Positions 1-10,124 of a stretch of DNA of 64,000 bases are shown piece after piece (the stretch's first letter is position 1; every line of letters starts with the position of its first letter). The stretch is taken from NCBI GenBank assembly GCA_947379755.1, contig CANCOC010000008.1, forward strand, positions 1-64,000, written 5' to 3'. The position numbers were made by a program, and so were the translations under genes. The notes beneath the pieces are model-generated. The model was not told where the DNA came from, made no database searches, and saw nothing but the letters and a program-made list of their open reading frames with translations. Origin of the DNA: Alcaligenaceae bacterium (lineage in GTDB: Bacteria; Pseudomonadota; Gammaproteobacteria; Burkholderiales; Burkholderiaceae_B).

Positions 1-333
1 AACAAAGTAGTACAAACTGTAAATGGGTACGGATGCGATCAGGATCATCGAATATCGCGATATCGATGACCAGAATCGCTCAGGCTCCTTTGCAGCGAGA
101 GCTGAGATGAATTCCCCTGTTTCATAATTGAATAAAACGCTGGATATCGTCTGAAGGAGTAACAGTGAGACGAGTAAAGCAAGCGCTCCTCTAAAGCTCC
201 AGCGCTGCTCTGAGACCCAGTACAGTTTTGCAATCTTGAGGAAACGACCTGGTAATCCCGTTTGAACGCAAGAGGTATGTTCAGAGTCAGGTTCGTTAGC
301 AGCTTTTTTCATCTCACTTAATAATGAATCCAT
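1..333 (-). CDS. ABC transporter ATP-binding/permease protein, SbmA/BacA-YddA-like, N-terminal fragment (runs off the left edge)
   Basis: Not in the ORF track. Manual reverse-complement translation from ATG at 333 gives an open frame to base 1: MDSLLSEMKKAANEPDSEHTSCVQTGLPGRFLKIAKLYWVSEQRWSFRGALALLVSLLLLQTISSVLFNYETGEFISALAAKEPERFWSSISRYSMILIASVPIYSLYYFV. The YWxSEQRW...FYxAL...FW pattern resembles the first TM segment of SbmA/YddA-type ABC transporters. Confidence 0.7.
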   Translation of the reverse strand, partial: MDSLLSEMKKAANEPDSEHTSCVQTGLPGRFLKIAKLYWVSEQRWSFRGALALLVSLLLLQTISSVLFNYETGEFISALAAKEPERFWSSISRYSMILIASVPIYSLYYFV

Positions 334-384
334 TCTGCCTGATCGTTCAACACGTGAGAGGGCACTTTGCCCCATACGATATGA

Positions 385-1800
385 TCAAATCGACAGGTCT
401 GCCTTAAAATCTGTATCAGTCTGAGCTTTTAACGTACCATTGCGGCAAGCGGTACGAAACTTTTCATAATCACTCTCGACCACATCTGCGTAGCCATTTG
501 CATAGCGCACGATAGCTTCCGCAAAATCGCTATTATTACCAAGGTAGCCACTCATCTGGGGGGCCAGGCCGCCTGCCTTGGCGTGTGCATGCGAAAGAAT
601 ATCGCAACACAGCCATGCGTAGCGTCCAAACACCTGCTCATTAAAAAGTTCGATTTCGGCGGAGACCTTCATGTCGCGTAATTGACGAAAATAAAACTCA
701 TAGCCAAGCGGACCTTTTGCCCATCCAAGAAAGCTGTCGCTTGCAGACTGCATCAGGCGTTGACCATAGACAATATTTTGCCCTCGCTGCTTGTCGGCTA
801 GTTTTTGTTGGGGGAAATACGGTGATAGGACGGAAGGCAGGGCTTGTTTTGCCTGAATGAATAACGGTTGTTCATGCGCGTCAGTCAATAGCAAAGCTAC
901 GCATCGTGTTCCAACGCTACCGACCCCTACAACTTTGAAAACCAGATCTTGAATTTCAAAGCGGGAGAGTAACAACTGATGACTTGGAGCAAGTGTTTTC
1001 AGATATTGACCATAGACTTTTCGAATCGTCTTCCCTTCGTCCATGGACATCCATTTGTCATGAGGTGAAATCAATGTTGCCTTGCCCTGAATATGAAAAG
1101 TATCAGGGGGCTCATCATTCAATATCCATTTCCCATTCTTTTTTTCAGCCATTTTAGGAAGCAGATTTTCGTGCGTTCGTAGTGCTGCCTTTTTAATAAG
1201 TTTATCGATCTGTTTGCGGCCTTCTTCGTACTTGGCGGAGGCTAGCATTTCGTCAAAGGTCACTTTTTCATACCAGATGTCAAGGACATTCATCTCGGCA
1301 TATTTTGCAATGCTTTTCCTGTAATGTTCAACCGCATTGAACACTATGTCATCGATTACTCCTGACTTGAAACCAAGTCCTCTTGCCGCGACGGTCACGC
1401 TCGCTGCAAGACGTTTGATATCCCACTCCCAGGGAGCCGCATGTGTTTCATCAAAATCATTTATGTCAAATACGAGGTTTCTCTCAGGGGTAGCAAACCC
1501 TCCGAAATTCATGATGTGTGCATCACCGCAGATTTGTTGAATCAGACCTGAGTCAGCTGTTGTAGACAGGTCGTGAGCCTGAATGCAGGCCCCCCCCCGA
1601 TAAAATGCGAACGGTGATTCAAGCATCCGTCCGTAGCGCAATGGAATCAGACGCTCAACCCTGGTTTTGTTTGATGCTTTTAACAACTTGATCGGATCGC
1701 GTTTGACATTACCCACTGCATCATGTGATGCGCGTGGCACATTGATGCGCAAGGATTTTCCGTGATTGACACGTTGCTCCAGACTGGTCAGATCATTCAT
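385..1800 (-). CDS. DUF2252 family protein
   Basis: 471 aa; YRGGACIQAHDL, CGDAHIMNFGGFATPERNLVFDINDFDET motifs typical of DUF2252. Confidence 0.9.
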   Translation of the reverse strand: MNDLTSLEQRVNHGKSLRINVPRASHDAVGNVKRDPIKLLKASNKTRVERLIPLRYGRMLESPFAFYRGGACIQAHDLSTTADSGLIQQICGDAHIMNFGGFATPERNLVFDINDFDETHAAPWEWDIKRLAASVTVAARGLGFKSGVIDDIVFNAVEHYRKSIAKYAEMNVLDIWYEKVTFDEMLASAKYEEGRKQIDKLIKKAALRTHENLLPKMAEKKNGKWILNDEPPDTFHIQGKATLISPHDKWMSMDEGKTIRKVYGQYLKTLAPSHQLLLSRFEIQDLVFKVVGVGSVGTRCVALLLTDAHEQPLFIQAKQALPSVLSPYFPQQKLADKQRGQNIVYGQRLMQSASDSFLGWAKGPLGYEFYFRQLRDMKVSAEIELFNEQVFGRYAWLCCDILSHAHAKAGGLAPQMSGYLGNNSDFAEAIVRYANGYADVVESDYEKFRTACRNGTLKAQTDTDFKADLSI

Positions 1801-1814
1801 TTTTTTCTCATTAA

Positions 1815-2102
1815 TTAATTGGATATCTTTTGCGATACTTCATCCTTGAGTCGATCTGCATTATCCGTGACAGACTGCCAGAGGCCATCTGGTACCCTTC
1901 TTCTGTAATGCCACTCAGGGCATCCTTCAATCAGTATTTTCAAAACCATATAGTCATATCCATCGATTGCATTCACGATACTCACGTCGTGGAGATCCTC
2001 CGGTTCTTGCGAATCTGACGATTTGAGTGCTTTGCGCTGAGCTTTCTCCCACAGATAATCAAGCAGATTCTGATTCACCAAGGTTCCTTCCCATCGTATC
2101 AA
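1815..2102 (-). CDS. hypothetical protein (95 aa)
   Basis: Complete ORF immediately upstream of the DUF2252 gene on the same strand. Confidence 0.6.
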   Translation of the reverse strand: MIRWEGTLVNQNLLDYLWEKAQRKALKSSDSQEPEDLHDVSIVNAIDGYDYMVLKILIEGCPEWHYRRRVPDGLWQSVTDNADRLKDEVSQKISN

Positions 2103-2306
2103 TCATCGATTTACATACAGAATAGACTTGGATGAATTCTATTTAAAAATCTCAACGAATGAAATATACAGAAGGATGAGATCAGATATATCTTTGGATA
2201 TATGCACGCTATAAATTTTGAAATTAATCCTGATCTCTTACAGGTCACTTGTCACTCAACCCCTACACGTTTCAGGTAAGGCAAAATACTATGATTGCGT
2301 CTATGC

Positions 2307-3581
2307 CTAAAACAATATTTTTAATAGTTTTCCGAGCAATTCCTCTACCGAGAACATGCTTAACAACAGTGGGGCGACAGGCAATAATGACACGGCTGTC
2401 AGTTGAATGACGTTCTGTAGATTAAATGGTAACCAGCTCAACTGTTTGATGGATTCGTAACAAGCACCCAGATTTGAAAGTGACTGAATATCAGGAGGAT
2501 CCATCAACGACTGGCTGGCAGGTTGATCCTGATTGAACCATCTGTTGTGAAAATCAATCACAGCATGATGCGTCATATTGCCAAATTCAAGCATACCCGT
2601 CCGCTTGATTTCCAGAAGTTGTGGAGTAAACACCATGAGTGGCGCTAGTACGCAAAATAACTGCAGGCAAACCAGACCAACAATTTCAAATTGAAAGTCA
2701 ATAAGTTTTGCGTTGGCGTATAAGACCCTGTCGCAGATCATTCCTGCGAGCAAGACACCCTGGGCCAGCAGGAGCGGGGCAAAGGCGTAGGTGATCTGGC
2801 TCAGGAACCCCAAACCACCACAACGATCCGGATTTGAAAAAAGTAAGTTCAATTTGATTTGAGATACTTTCCATAAAAAACGGCCCCAGATGAATATTCT
2901 GAAATACCATCGCAAAAGCAGGAACTGAAAGATAGGCAGACTGACCAATGCCAGCCACCATCCCGCCCATGTTGGATGGAATGTTTGGTGACTCAAACTT
3001 CCATACCAGCTTTGCACATCCATTGACATCTGCGTGCGCCAGATAAATAGCACGCCGACTATATAAACAATGCCAATCATGAGGAATTCCGCCAGTGCAG
3101 AGTTCCGTAATCGCATCGACGAGTCAATTGCGGCTTCAAATTGAGGTATTGCTGAAGCAGGAATCAGTTGACGTTCTAGAAATGCAACGACAACTGGAAG
3201 CGTACGCTGATGGACAATCAACTCTGCGGCTATTAAAATTGGCATTGCTACCAGCAACCGTACATGCATTTCAACATCATGCAAAAAAGGCAATGGAATA
3301 TTCGCTGCCATCGCATTTCCTTGCGCGAAAGAGAGTAGCAACAATGGCAACCAGGCTGTCGCTGAAATAATAATAATCCGTCGTGTCAATAGCTCCAGGG
3401 TATTCCCTGACAGATGTGTCCGCAAAAAAAACTGATATAAAAATCCCCCCAGAACAAGAGAAAAATCTACGGGATTTTTTATGATCGAGTGAGTCAATGT
3501 TTTATTTTCAGTATGCATGAATGGCTCGCTAGTAATTGATCCGAATTCACGCCGATGGGTGATCATTTGGTCTTTAAACAT
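2307..3581 (-). CDS. polytopic membrane protein of unknown function (424 aa)
   Basis: Several hydrophobic segments; no family recognised. Confidence 0.7.
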   Translation of the reverse strand: MFKDQMITHRREFGSITSEPFMHTENKTLTHSIIKNPVDFSLVLGGFLYQFFLRTHLSGNTLELLTRRIIIISATAWLPLLLLSFAQGNAMAANIPLPFLHDVEMHVRLLVAMPILIAAELIVHQRTLPVVVAFLERQLIPASAIPQFEAAIDSSMRLRNSALAEFLMIGIVYIVGVLFIWRTQMSMDVQSWYGSLSHQTFHPTWAGWWLALVSLPIFQFLLLRWYFRIFIWGRFLWKVSQIKLNLLFSNPDRCGGLGFLSQITYAFAPLLLAQGVLLAGMICDRVLYANAKLIDFQFEIVGLVCLQLFCVLAPLMVFTPQLLEIKRTGMLEFGNMTHHAVIDFHNRWFNQDQPASQSLMDPPDIQSLSNLGACYESIKQLSWLPFNLQNVIQLTAVSLLPVAPLLLSMFSVEELLGKLLKILF

Positions 3582-3976
3582 TCAATTGCGTACGGATTTT
3601 TTGACCACCTTATCTCTCAACCCGATTAGGATCAATAGATAGATCGATATCTATCATCATCTGTATGTTAAAAAATTCGATGACGGATTACTCTTACGTT
3701 GTGGGTTCGTTGGTAAGCGCCACATTAAAAACACTCCAACAGGCAGCGCAGCCACGTTCGTCGTGGTGAGCTGCCTTTTTCGTTCAAGTGACCAATCTTG
3801 CTGATATCGCAATCCTGTGTGCGTCAGCGAACAGTCAATCATTCTGGATCAGTCTACCGTCAGCAAATGAGACGGACAGGGTGTTATGCCACTGATTGCG
3901 TTTTGCATGGATTGAATGAACGTAAACATGGATGCAGTTCAATCAATCATTTTATTAATTTATTAAGGAAATTCTC

Positions 3977-4528
3977 ATGGACTCTTACAAAATTGCTGTG
4001 ATGGTCGGCAGTCTTCGCCGTGATTCGTTTAATCGCAAACTTGCAGACGCGCTTGTGAAACTGGCACCTGAGGAACTGACCTTTTCACAAGTCAATATTG
4101 CTGATTTACCTCTCTATAACCAGGATGATGATGCCAGTCAGGCCGATTCAGTCAAGCGGTTAAAAATGGATATTGCAGGGGCACAGGGTTTGATCTTTGT
4201 CACAGCCGAATACAACAGGTCGATTCCTGGAGTCCTCAAAAATGCAATCGATCATGCTTCACGTCCCTATGGGCAAAGCGTGTGGGCAGGTAAACCCGCT
4301 GGTGTGCTGGGTGTTTCAGTTGGTGCTATCGGCACGTCAATGGCACAGCAGCATTTGCGTAATGTCTTGTCTTATCTGGACGTGCCGACTATGGGACAGC
4401 CCGAGGCGTTTATACAAGCCAAAGACGGTTTGTTTGATAAAGATGGCAGTATCGGTCCGGACAGCCGTGCATTCCTGCAGAACTGGATGGATCGTTATGT
4501 CGCCTGGATCAAAAAGTTGTCGGTCTGA
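3977..4528 (+). CDS. NADPH-dependent FMN reductase (NAD(P)H-dependent oxidoreductase)
   Basis: VGSLRRDSFNRKLA, FVTAEYNRSIPGVLKNAIDHASRP flavodoxin-like motifs. Confidence 0.9.
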   Translation: MDSYKIAVMVGSLRRDSFNRKLADALVKLAPEELTFSQVNIADLPLYNQDDDASQADSVKRLKMDIAGAQGLIFVTAEYNRSIPGVLKNAIDHASRPYGQSVWAGKPAGVLGVSVGAIGTSMAQQHLRNVLSYLDVPTMGQPEAFIQAKDGLFDKDGSIGPDSRAFLQNWMDRYVAWIKKLSV

Positions 4529-4585
4529 TGAAATGGATGACTTGACCAGACTGGCCTGGTCAGCAGAAATATTGAGGAGTTCTAA

Positions 4586-5152
4586 ATGACTAAAACCATC
4601 AATAGTGTTGTGAATGCCATGCACCCAGGGCTTTCTGATATTCAGACTTTGCGCAAACGCGCAAGAGAGCATATCGAGAATGGTGCCGTGACGCCCGGCT
4701 ACGGGGCTGATATTCACGCCGTCATTAAAATGCTCAATGAGGCTCTGGCTACTGAACTGGTTTGTGTACTTCGCTATAAACGTCACTATTTTACAGCGAC
4801 AGGGATTCATGCCGCGCCCGTCCAGGCAGAATTCTTGCAGCATGCAACAGAAGAAATGTTACATGTGGATATGCTCGCCAAGCGGATCATTGAACTGGGC
4901 GGGTCGCCGAACTTTTCACCCGCAGGGCTGGCTGATCGCAGTCATGCAGAATATGTCGAGGGTGATTCGCTCAGGATCATGATCAAGGAAGACCTGATTG
5001 CTGAACGTATTGCGATTGAAAGTTATCGCGAAATGATTGCTTACCTGGGATCCCAGGATCCAACCACTCGCCGCATGCTCGAAGACATACTTGCAGTTGA
5101 AGAAGAGCATGCGGATGATCTGTCAACGTTGATTATGGAGTTTAAGGATTAA
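4586..5152 (+). CDS. bacterioferritin/ferritin-like domain protein
   Basis: ELVCVLRYKRHYFTATG...HATEEMLHVDMLAKRIIELGG...VEEEHADDL diiron carboxylate ligand pattern. Confidence 0.85.
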   Translation: MTKTINSVVNAMHPGLSDIQTLRKRAREHIENGAVTPGYGADIHAVIKMLNEALATELVCVLRYKRHYFTATGIHAAPVQAEFLQHATEEMLHVDMLAKRIIELGGSPNFSPAGLADRSHAEYVEGDSLRIMIKEDLIAERIAIESYREMIAYLGSQDPTTRRMLEDILAVEEEHADDLSTLIMEFKD

Positions 5153-5234
5153 TCAATACTGGCCGGTTTCCCCTGTCTCTGGTCAGAGCGCATCTTGTTT
5201 ATGTCTATACTGCTCTGAATAAACGGAGCATTGA

Positions 5235-5912
5235 ATGACAATTAACCAGCCACGCCTGCTGACACTCAAAGAACTTGCTGCACTGGTCCAGGGATATCGC
5301 ACGCTCAGACTGTGGACGCAGGAGGATCTAGCAGATATTTCTGGAGTGAGTGTGCAAACGATTCAGAGCGTAGAGGACGAACAGGCCAGTGACGAGGATG
5401 ACCTGCGTGCGCTGGCCGAAGCCTTTGATTTTGCTGATGTGGATGTCTTTATCAAGCCCTTTAGTTGGCCTGCAAGTGAGGACTTCGAGACGGAAGGTGA
5501 GGATGATCATTCTGAGCATGTCACGCTGGAAGCATTTGTTTTGACAACAGGTGAAGAACTCGCCCAGCTTGTTGAGTCAAGTCAGGCTGATGTGGTGAGT
5601 CAGTCTTTTGAGATGGGCATGCAGGCCGACAAGGTTTTTGCGGCATTGATAGATTATTCGCGTGAATATCGTGATTGTTTCCCTGAATATTCAGAGTTAA
5701 AAAAAAATAATATGTACGAGGAGCTTCAAGAATATCTGAGTGAACTGCGGTTTCTGGGTGTTTCAGTTTGTTACGCAACAAGAAGGATTGAAAGTCATCG
5801 CACGCAGAATCCCTCTGCACAGCAAAGATCAATAGATATTCTTTATCTTGTCACTTTTGCACTGGGTGAGGAGCCTGAGTCTTTTGTCGCTATGCGTAAC
5901 ATGACTTTTTGA
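5235..5912 (+). CDS. XRE-family helix-turn-helix transcriptional regulator
   Basis: N-terminal LRLWTQEDLADISGVSVQTIQSVEDEQAS HTH; unrecognised C-terminal region. Confidence 0.8.
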   Translation: MTINQPRLLTLKELAALVQGYRTLRLWTQEDLADISGVSVQTIQSVEDEQASDEDDLRALAEAFDFADVDVFIKPFSWPASEDFETEGEDDHSEHVTLEAFVLTTGEELAQLVESSQADVVSQSFEMGMQADKVFAALIDYSREYRDCFPEYSELKKNNMYEELQEYLSELRFLGVSVCYATRRIESHRTQNPSAQQRSIDILYLVTFALGEEPESFVAMRNMTF

Positions 5913-6029
5913 GTGCCACGATAGCCCTGTATGACGTTCTGGAGTGACATGCATGTTCCTCATATACCCTTTGAGGGATGTTAATCGCCACAAGATTGAT
6001 TAGTCTGTCTGATTGATCTGGAGACTGGC

Positions 6030-6851
6030 ATGCAAAAAATTCGTCAATCGGCAGTTGCGGGGGCATTTTATCCGGCTCAACGAGATGCGCTCTTGGCTGT
6101 TGTACGCAAATATTTATCACTTGCAGCACCTCACAATTTAATTCATTGTCCAAAAGCGATTGTCGTTCCTCACGCTGGATATATATATTCCGGGGCCGCT
6201 GCGGCCTCTGCATACGCTACCCTGGCAGCTGATGCAGACGTCTGCAGGATTACACGTGTTGTCATACTCGGTCCTGCTCATACGCTTGCTGTGCGTGGAC
6301 TGGCGTTGCCGGGAGTCGATCTGTTTAATACCCCGATTGGTCCGGTCAAGATTGATCATGCAGCTATTGCAGCGATCAACTCACTCAGACAAGTTGAAAT
6401 CTGTCCGGCAGCGCATGCCTCGGAGCACTCTCTGGAAGTGCAGCTACCTTTCCTGCAAGCGATTCTGGGAGATTTTCAGTTGGTTCCTCTTGTTGTTGGT
6501 CATGCAACAGCAAAGGAGGTCGCAGAGGTGCTCGACATACTCTGGGGAGGGCCTGAAACACTCATCGTGATTAGCACGGATCTGTCGCATTACCTGCCTT
6601 ATGATGCCGCCTGCACCAGGGATGCGCAGACGGTTGAACGCATCCTTTCACTGCTCCCGCTCCAGAGTCATCAACAAGCTTGTGGAGCGACCCCAGTCAA
6701 TGGACTGATTGTTGCTGCTAAACGCCATCAACTGCATCCAAAACTGATTCGATTATGTAATTCCGGAGATACGTCGGGTGATAAAAGTCGTGTCGTGGGC
6801 TATGCTTCATTTGCATTCTATGGGGATGAACTTTACTCTGATGTGGAATGA
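6030..6851 (+). CDS. AmmeMemoRadiSam system protein B (MEMO1 family)
   Basis: RQSAVAGAFYPAQRDAL, VVPHAGYIYSGAAAASAYA, ILGPAH, STDLSHY. Confidence 0.92.
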   Translation: MQKIRQSAVAGAFYPAQRDALLAVVRKYLSLAAPHNLIHCPKAIVVPHAGYIYSGAAAASAYATLAADADVCRITRVVILGPAHTLAVRGLALPGVDLFNTPIGPVKIDHAAIAAINSLRQVEICPAAHASEHSLEVQLPFLQAILGDFQLVPLVVGHATAKEVAEVLDILWGGPETLIVISTDLSHYLPYDAACTRDAQTVERILSLLPLQSHQQACGATPVNGLIVAAKRHQLHPKLIRLCNSGDTSGDKSRVVGYASFAFYGDELYSDVE

Positions 6852-7483
6852 AGTCATCAATGAGTAATTTACACAGGTACATGATTATGAAATGTTTGCG
6901 CCGGTATTTTTCAATACTTTTATGCGGATTGTTGACGGCATGTGCGAGCGGACCCGAGATCAGAACAGACTTTGATCCGAAAGCCGACTTCGGGTCGTAT
7001 CGTTCATTTGCGTTTGTTCAGCCTCTGGCAACCATCCAGGCGGGCTATACCTCTTTGTTGACTGAGCGGCTCAAGAATGCTGTCCGGTCGCAGATGGAGG
7101 CGCGCGGATATACGCTGAACGATCAGTCCCCGGATCTGTTAATTAATTTTCATACCCAGACACGTCAACGGGCTGATTATGTCGCACCACCACCTATGCC
7201 CTGGGGCTCTTATTATTACGGATATCGTGGTGGATACTATGGCGGTTGGTCTGGCTACACCATGGCACCACAGGTCATTGAATATACGCTCGGAATTTTG
7301 AATATTGATCTGATCGACGCCAAGCGCAGTCAGTTAGTCTGGGAGGGAATCAGTACCTCCGTTGTCTATGATTTGCAGCAGGCGACCTCAAACGCAGAAG
7401 TGTCAAACATCGTGAATGCCATCTTTGCTAAATACCCCTACGTTGCAGGCAGTGGATTGATACATCCAGCACCCGGACGCTGA
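6848..7483 (+). CDS. DUF4136 domain lipoprotein
   Basis: Lipobox LLTACASG; FDPKADFGSYRSFAF; starts inside the MEMO stop (ATGA overlap); the start may be ATG 6887. Confidence 0.8.
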   Translation: MKSSMSNLHRYMIMKCLRRYFSILLCGLLTACASGPEIRTDFDPKADFGSYRSFAFVQPLATIQAGYTSLLTERLKNAVRSQMEARGYTLNDQSPDLLINFHTQTRQRADYVAPPPMPWGSYYYGYRGGYYGGWSGYTMAPQVIEYTLGILNIDLIDAKRSQLVWEGISTSVVYDLQQATSNAEVSNIVNAIFAKYPYVAGSGLIHPAPGR

Positions 7484-7491
7484 ACGCAAGA

Positions 7492-8109
7492 TCATGCCGA
7501 CTTCCAGCCCAGCAGGCGTGGATCGCGTCTCTGGGTCGGGACCGGGCAAGACTCAGGTGTGCCAACAATGATTGCCGCAATCGCTTTCACATCTGCAGGG
7601 ATTGCCAGTTCTGAGCGGATGCTTTCTGTATTTAACGCCTCAAGCGCCGAACCAATCACACAGGAGCCCAGACACATTGCGCTTGCGACAAGCATGATGT
7701 TTTCTGCCGCCAGCCAGCAGTCGGCTTGTGCGAAAGGAAGACTCTCATCCGCACAAATCACAATCAGTGTGCTTGCATCATAAAAAATATTGAAATCAGG
7801 CTCTGTGAAATGGCTTGTGCGCGACGCAATAGAAGTATCGTGAAGATGTAGTTTTTGGATAAAAAGTGGTTTTGCGCAGTCAGAAATCTTCTTCAGAAGC
7901 CTGCGGTCCTGTATCACGATAAATGACCAAGGTTCCTGGTGCATCGCTGTAGGTGCCCTTGTGGCCGCGTCAAGCAGTGTCTGAACAACTTCCTTTGAGA
8001 GTACGAGTGGGGTGTACTTCCTGACAGAGACGCGCCTGTTGATCGCATTCATCATCTCTTCAAAGTAATTGGTCTGGTTCGTCATGATCACACTCCTCAA
8101 TTTAAACAT
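7492..8109 (-). CDS. nitroreductase family protein
   Basis: NRRVSVRKYTP...DAATRAPTAMHQEPWSFIVIQD; the start is possibly ATG 8085. Confidence 0.88.
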   Translation of the reverse strand: MFKLRSVIMTNQTNYFEEMMNAINRRVSVRKYTPLVLSKEVVQTLLDAATRAPTAMHQEPWSFIVIQDRRLLKKISDCAKPLFIQKLHLHDTSIASRTSHFTEPDFNIFYDASTLIVICADESLPFAQADCWLAAENIMLVASAMCLGSCVIGSALEALNTESIRSELAIPADVKAIAAIIVGTPESCPVPTQRRDPRLLGWKSA

Positions 8110-8301
8110 CCAATCCTGAGTTTGCGAGTTGCTCTGTCATTGCACTCTTATCTTGGATGCTAGAGTGCCGCAGCTATAAAAATCAATAGAAATCTTGTCC
8201 TTCTGACTTCATGTATATGTGTTCATGTATATATGGTTCATCGTCTGATATCACTTTAGATATATTGACGCTTGAACACTTGCATCAGATGATCTGACGT
8301 T

Positions 8302-9333
8302 TTGCCATCAGGTGCAAACGTGAATACTCAAATGCAGGCAATGGTTGCTGAGAAAACCGGGCAAGCTTTGCAACTTGTTGAATTGCCTGTCCCTGTTCCG
8401 TATACCGGCCAGGTTTTAATTGCTGTCGAAGCTTGTGGCGTTTGCCGCACGGATTTACACCTCCTGGATGGTGAACTTTTGTCCGCGACTCTGCCTGTCA
8501 TACCCGGGCATGAGATTGTCGGACGGGTGGTCGAACTGGGACCGAATACGACAGGTTTCAGAGTCGGTCAGCGTGTGGGTGTGCCATGGCTGGGTTGGAC
8601 GTGTGGATCGTGTCGTTTTTGCTTAGCCGGTCGCGAAAATTTATGTGATGAAGCCCTATTTACAGGCTGTCAGATCAATGGCGGATATGCACAGTACACC
8701 GTTGCGGATGTGCGTTATTGCTTTGCACTTTCTGAGCTCGAATCAGCAGAAAACCTCGCTCCGCTGTTGTGTGCAGGCCTGATAGGATTTCGCTCCTTGC
8801 GAATGGCAGGAGAGCCGCATAGCCTTGGCATATATGGCTTTGGAGCGGCTGCACACATCGTTACACAGATTGCGTTGAAACAAGGTCGCGAGGTGTATGC
8901 ACTGACGCGCCCGGGTGACATTAAAAATCAGGCCTTTGCACGCAGTCTCGGTGCGAGCTGGGCTGGGGACACTGGTTGTCGTCCCCCTGTATCGCTGGAT
9001 GGTTCGCTGATCTTTGCCCCAGATGGAAAATTAGTTCCCTTGGCTCTCGAGCACTCCAGTAAAGGTGCATGCATCGTGTGTGCAGGCATTCATATGAGCG
9101 ATATTCCATCCTTTTCTTATGCTCATCTGTGGGGGGAGCGCAGTATCAGATCGGTCGCTCATTTAACGCGCAAGGATGGGATGGAATTCTTTGAATATTT
9201 AAAAAAGAATTTGATTGAAACCCATGTCAGAACCTTTTCACTGGCGCGCGCCAATGATGCGCTCAATACTTTACGGGATGGTGAATTTCAGGGAGCCATT
9301 GTGCTCAAGCTCAACAGTATTTTTGATAGCTAA
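8302..9333 (+). CDS. zinc-dependent alcohol dehydrogenase
   Basis: GVCRTDLHLLDGEL, PGHEIVGRVVELG, GVPWLGWTCGSCRFCLAGRENLCDEALFTG; TTG start as called, alternative ATG 8332. Confidence 0.9.
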   Translation: MPSGANVNTQMQAMVAEKTGQALQLVELPVPVPYTGQVLIAVEACGVCRTDLHLLDGELLSATLPVIPGHEIVGRVVELGPNTTGFRVGQRVGVPWLGWTCGSCRFCLAGRENLCDEALFTGCQINGGYAQYTVADVRYCFALSELESAENLAPLLCAGLIGFRSLRMAGEPHSLGIYGFGAAAHIVTQIALKQGREVYALTRPGDIKNQAFARSLGASWAGDTGCRPPVSLDGSLIFAPDGKLVPLALEHSSKGACIVCAGIHMSDIPSFSYAHLWGERSIRSVAHLTRKDGMEFFEYLKKNLIETHVRTFSLARANDALNTLRDGEFQGAIVLKLNSIFDS

Positions 9334-9451
9334 ATATATCAAACCTGATCTAAAGATAGATTGTCACGCTGTATCCGCACCGATAGCATAGACACGTAAT
9401 TTAGAGAATATTTCATCATTTAAATGACAACTTAATTAAAAAATTTCAACC

Positions 9452-10105
9452 ATGAAAACAGATAATCAATTGCAGCAGGATGTCATGAACGAGTTGAAGG
9501 GGGAGCCTTCAGTCAATGCCGCATATATCGGCGTAGAGGCGAGAGATGGCGTTGTGACATTGTCCGGTCATGTCGATACATTTACTGAAAAGTGGAATGC
9601 CGAGCGTGCTGCCAAACGGGTTGTCGGCGTCAAGGTTCTTGCCCTTGAGCTTGAGGTGAGGGTGTCTGGCGCCACGAAGCAAAGCGACACTGATATTGCC
9701 AAGGCGATCCGTAATGCACTTGTCTGGAGCAGCTATCACTTTCCAGAAACGATCCATGCTGAAGTTGACGAAGGATTCGTGACGTTGACCGGGGAGGTCG
9801 AGTGGCAGTACCTCAGGGAGGCTGCCGAGAATTCGGTCCGTTATCTGAAGGGTGTGACCAATGTGAGCAATCTGATCACTATTTCTCCAAAAGTCACTTC
9901 AAATTCGATCAAGTCAGATATTGAAGCTGCTCTCAAACGTCGTGCGCACAACGATGCCCAGCGCATCGGGGTAGATATCAGTGGTGACGAGGTGACTCTG
10001 CGTGGTGAGGTACATAGCTGGTCTGAGAGAAATCTCGCTGTGAATGCTGCGTGGGGTGTGCCAGGTGTACGAAGTGTTGTAGATAAATTGTTTATTTCAT
10101 ATTGA
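9452..10105 (+). CDS. BON domain protein (three BON repeats)
   Basis: Repeated GxVTLxGxVxxxxEKxxAExAAxxVxGVxxV motif, three copies. Confidence 0.9.
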   Translation: MKTDNQLQQDVMNELKGEPSVNAAYIGVEARDGVVTLSGHVDTFTEKWNAERAAKRVVGVKVLALELEVRVSGATKQSDTDIAKAIRNALVWSSYHFPETIHAEVDEGFVTLTGEVEWQYLREAAENSVRYLKGVTNVSNLITISPKVTSNSIKSDIEAALKRRAHNDAQRIGVDISGDEVTLRGEVHSWSERNLAVNAAWGVPGVRSVVDKLFISY

Positions 10106-10124
10106 ACTGAAAAAGGAAAAAATC

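Noticed and set aside
45-233. 62-aa minus-strand ORF near the left edge
   Set aside because: Lies out of frame inside the better-supported ABC transporter frame 1-333.
3657-4001. ORFs 3657-3842 (-) and 3798-4001 (+)
   Set aside because: They overlap each other antisense in an intergenic region with no recognisable domain or start context.
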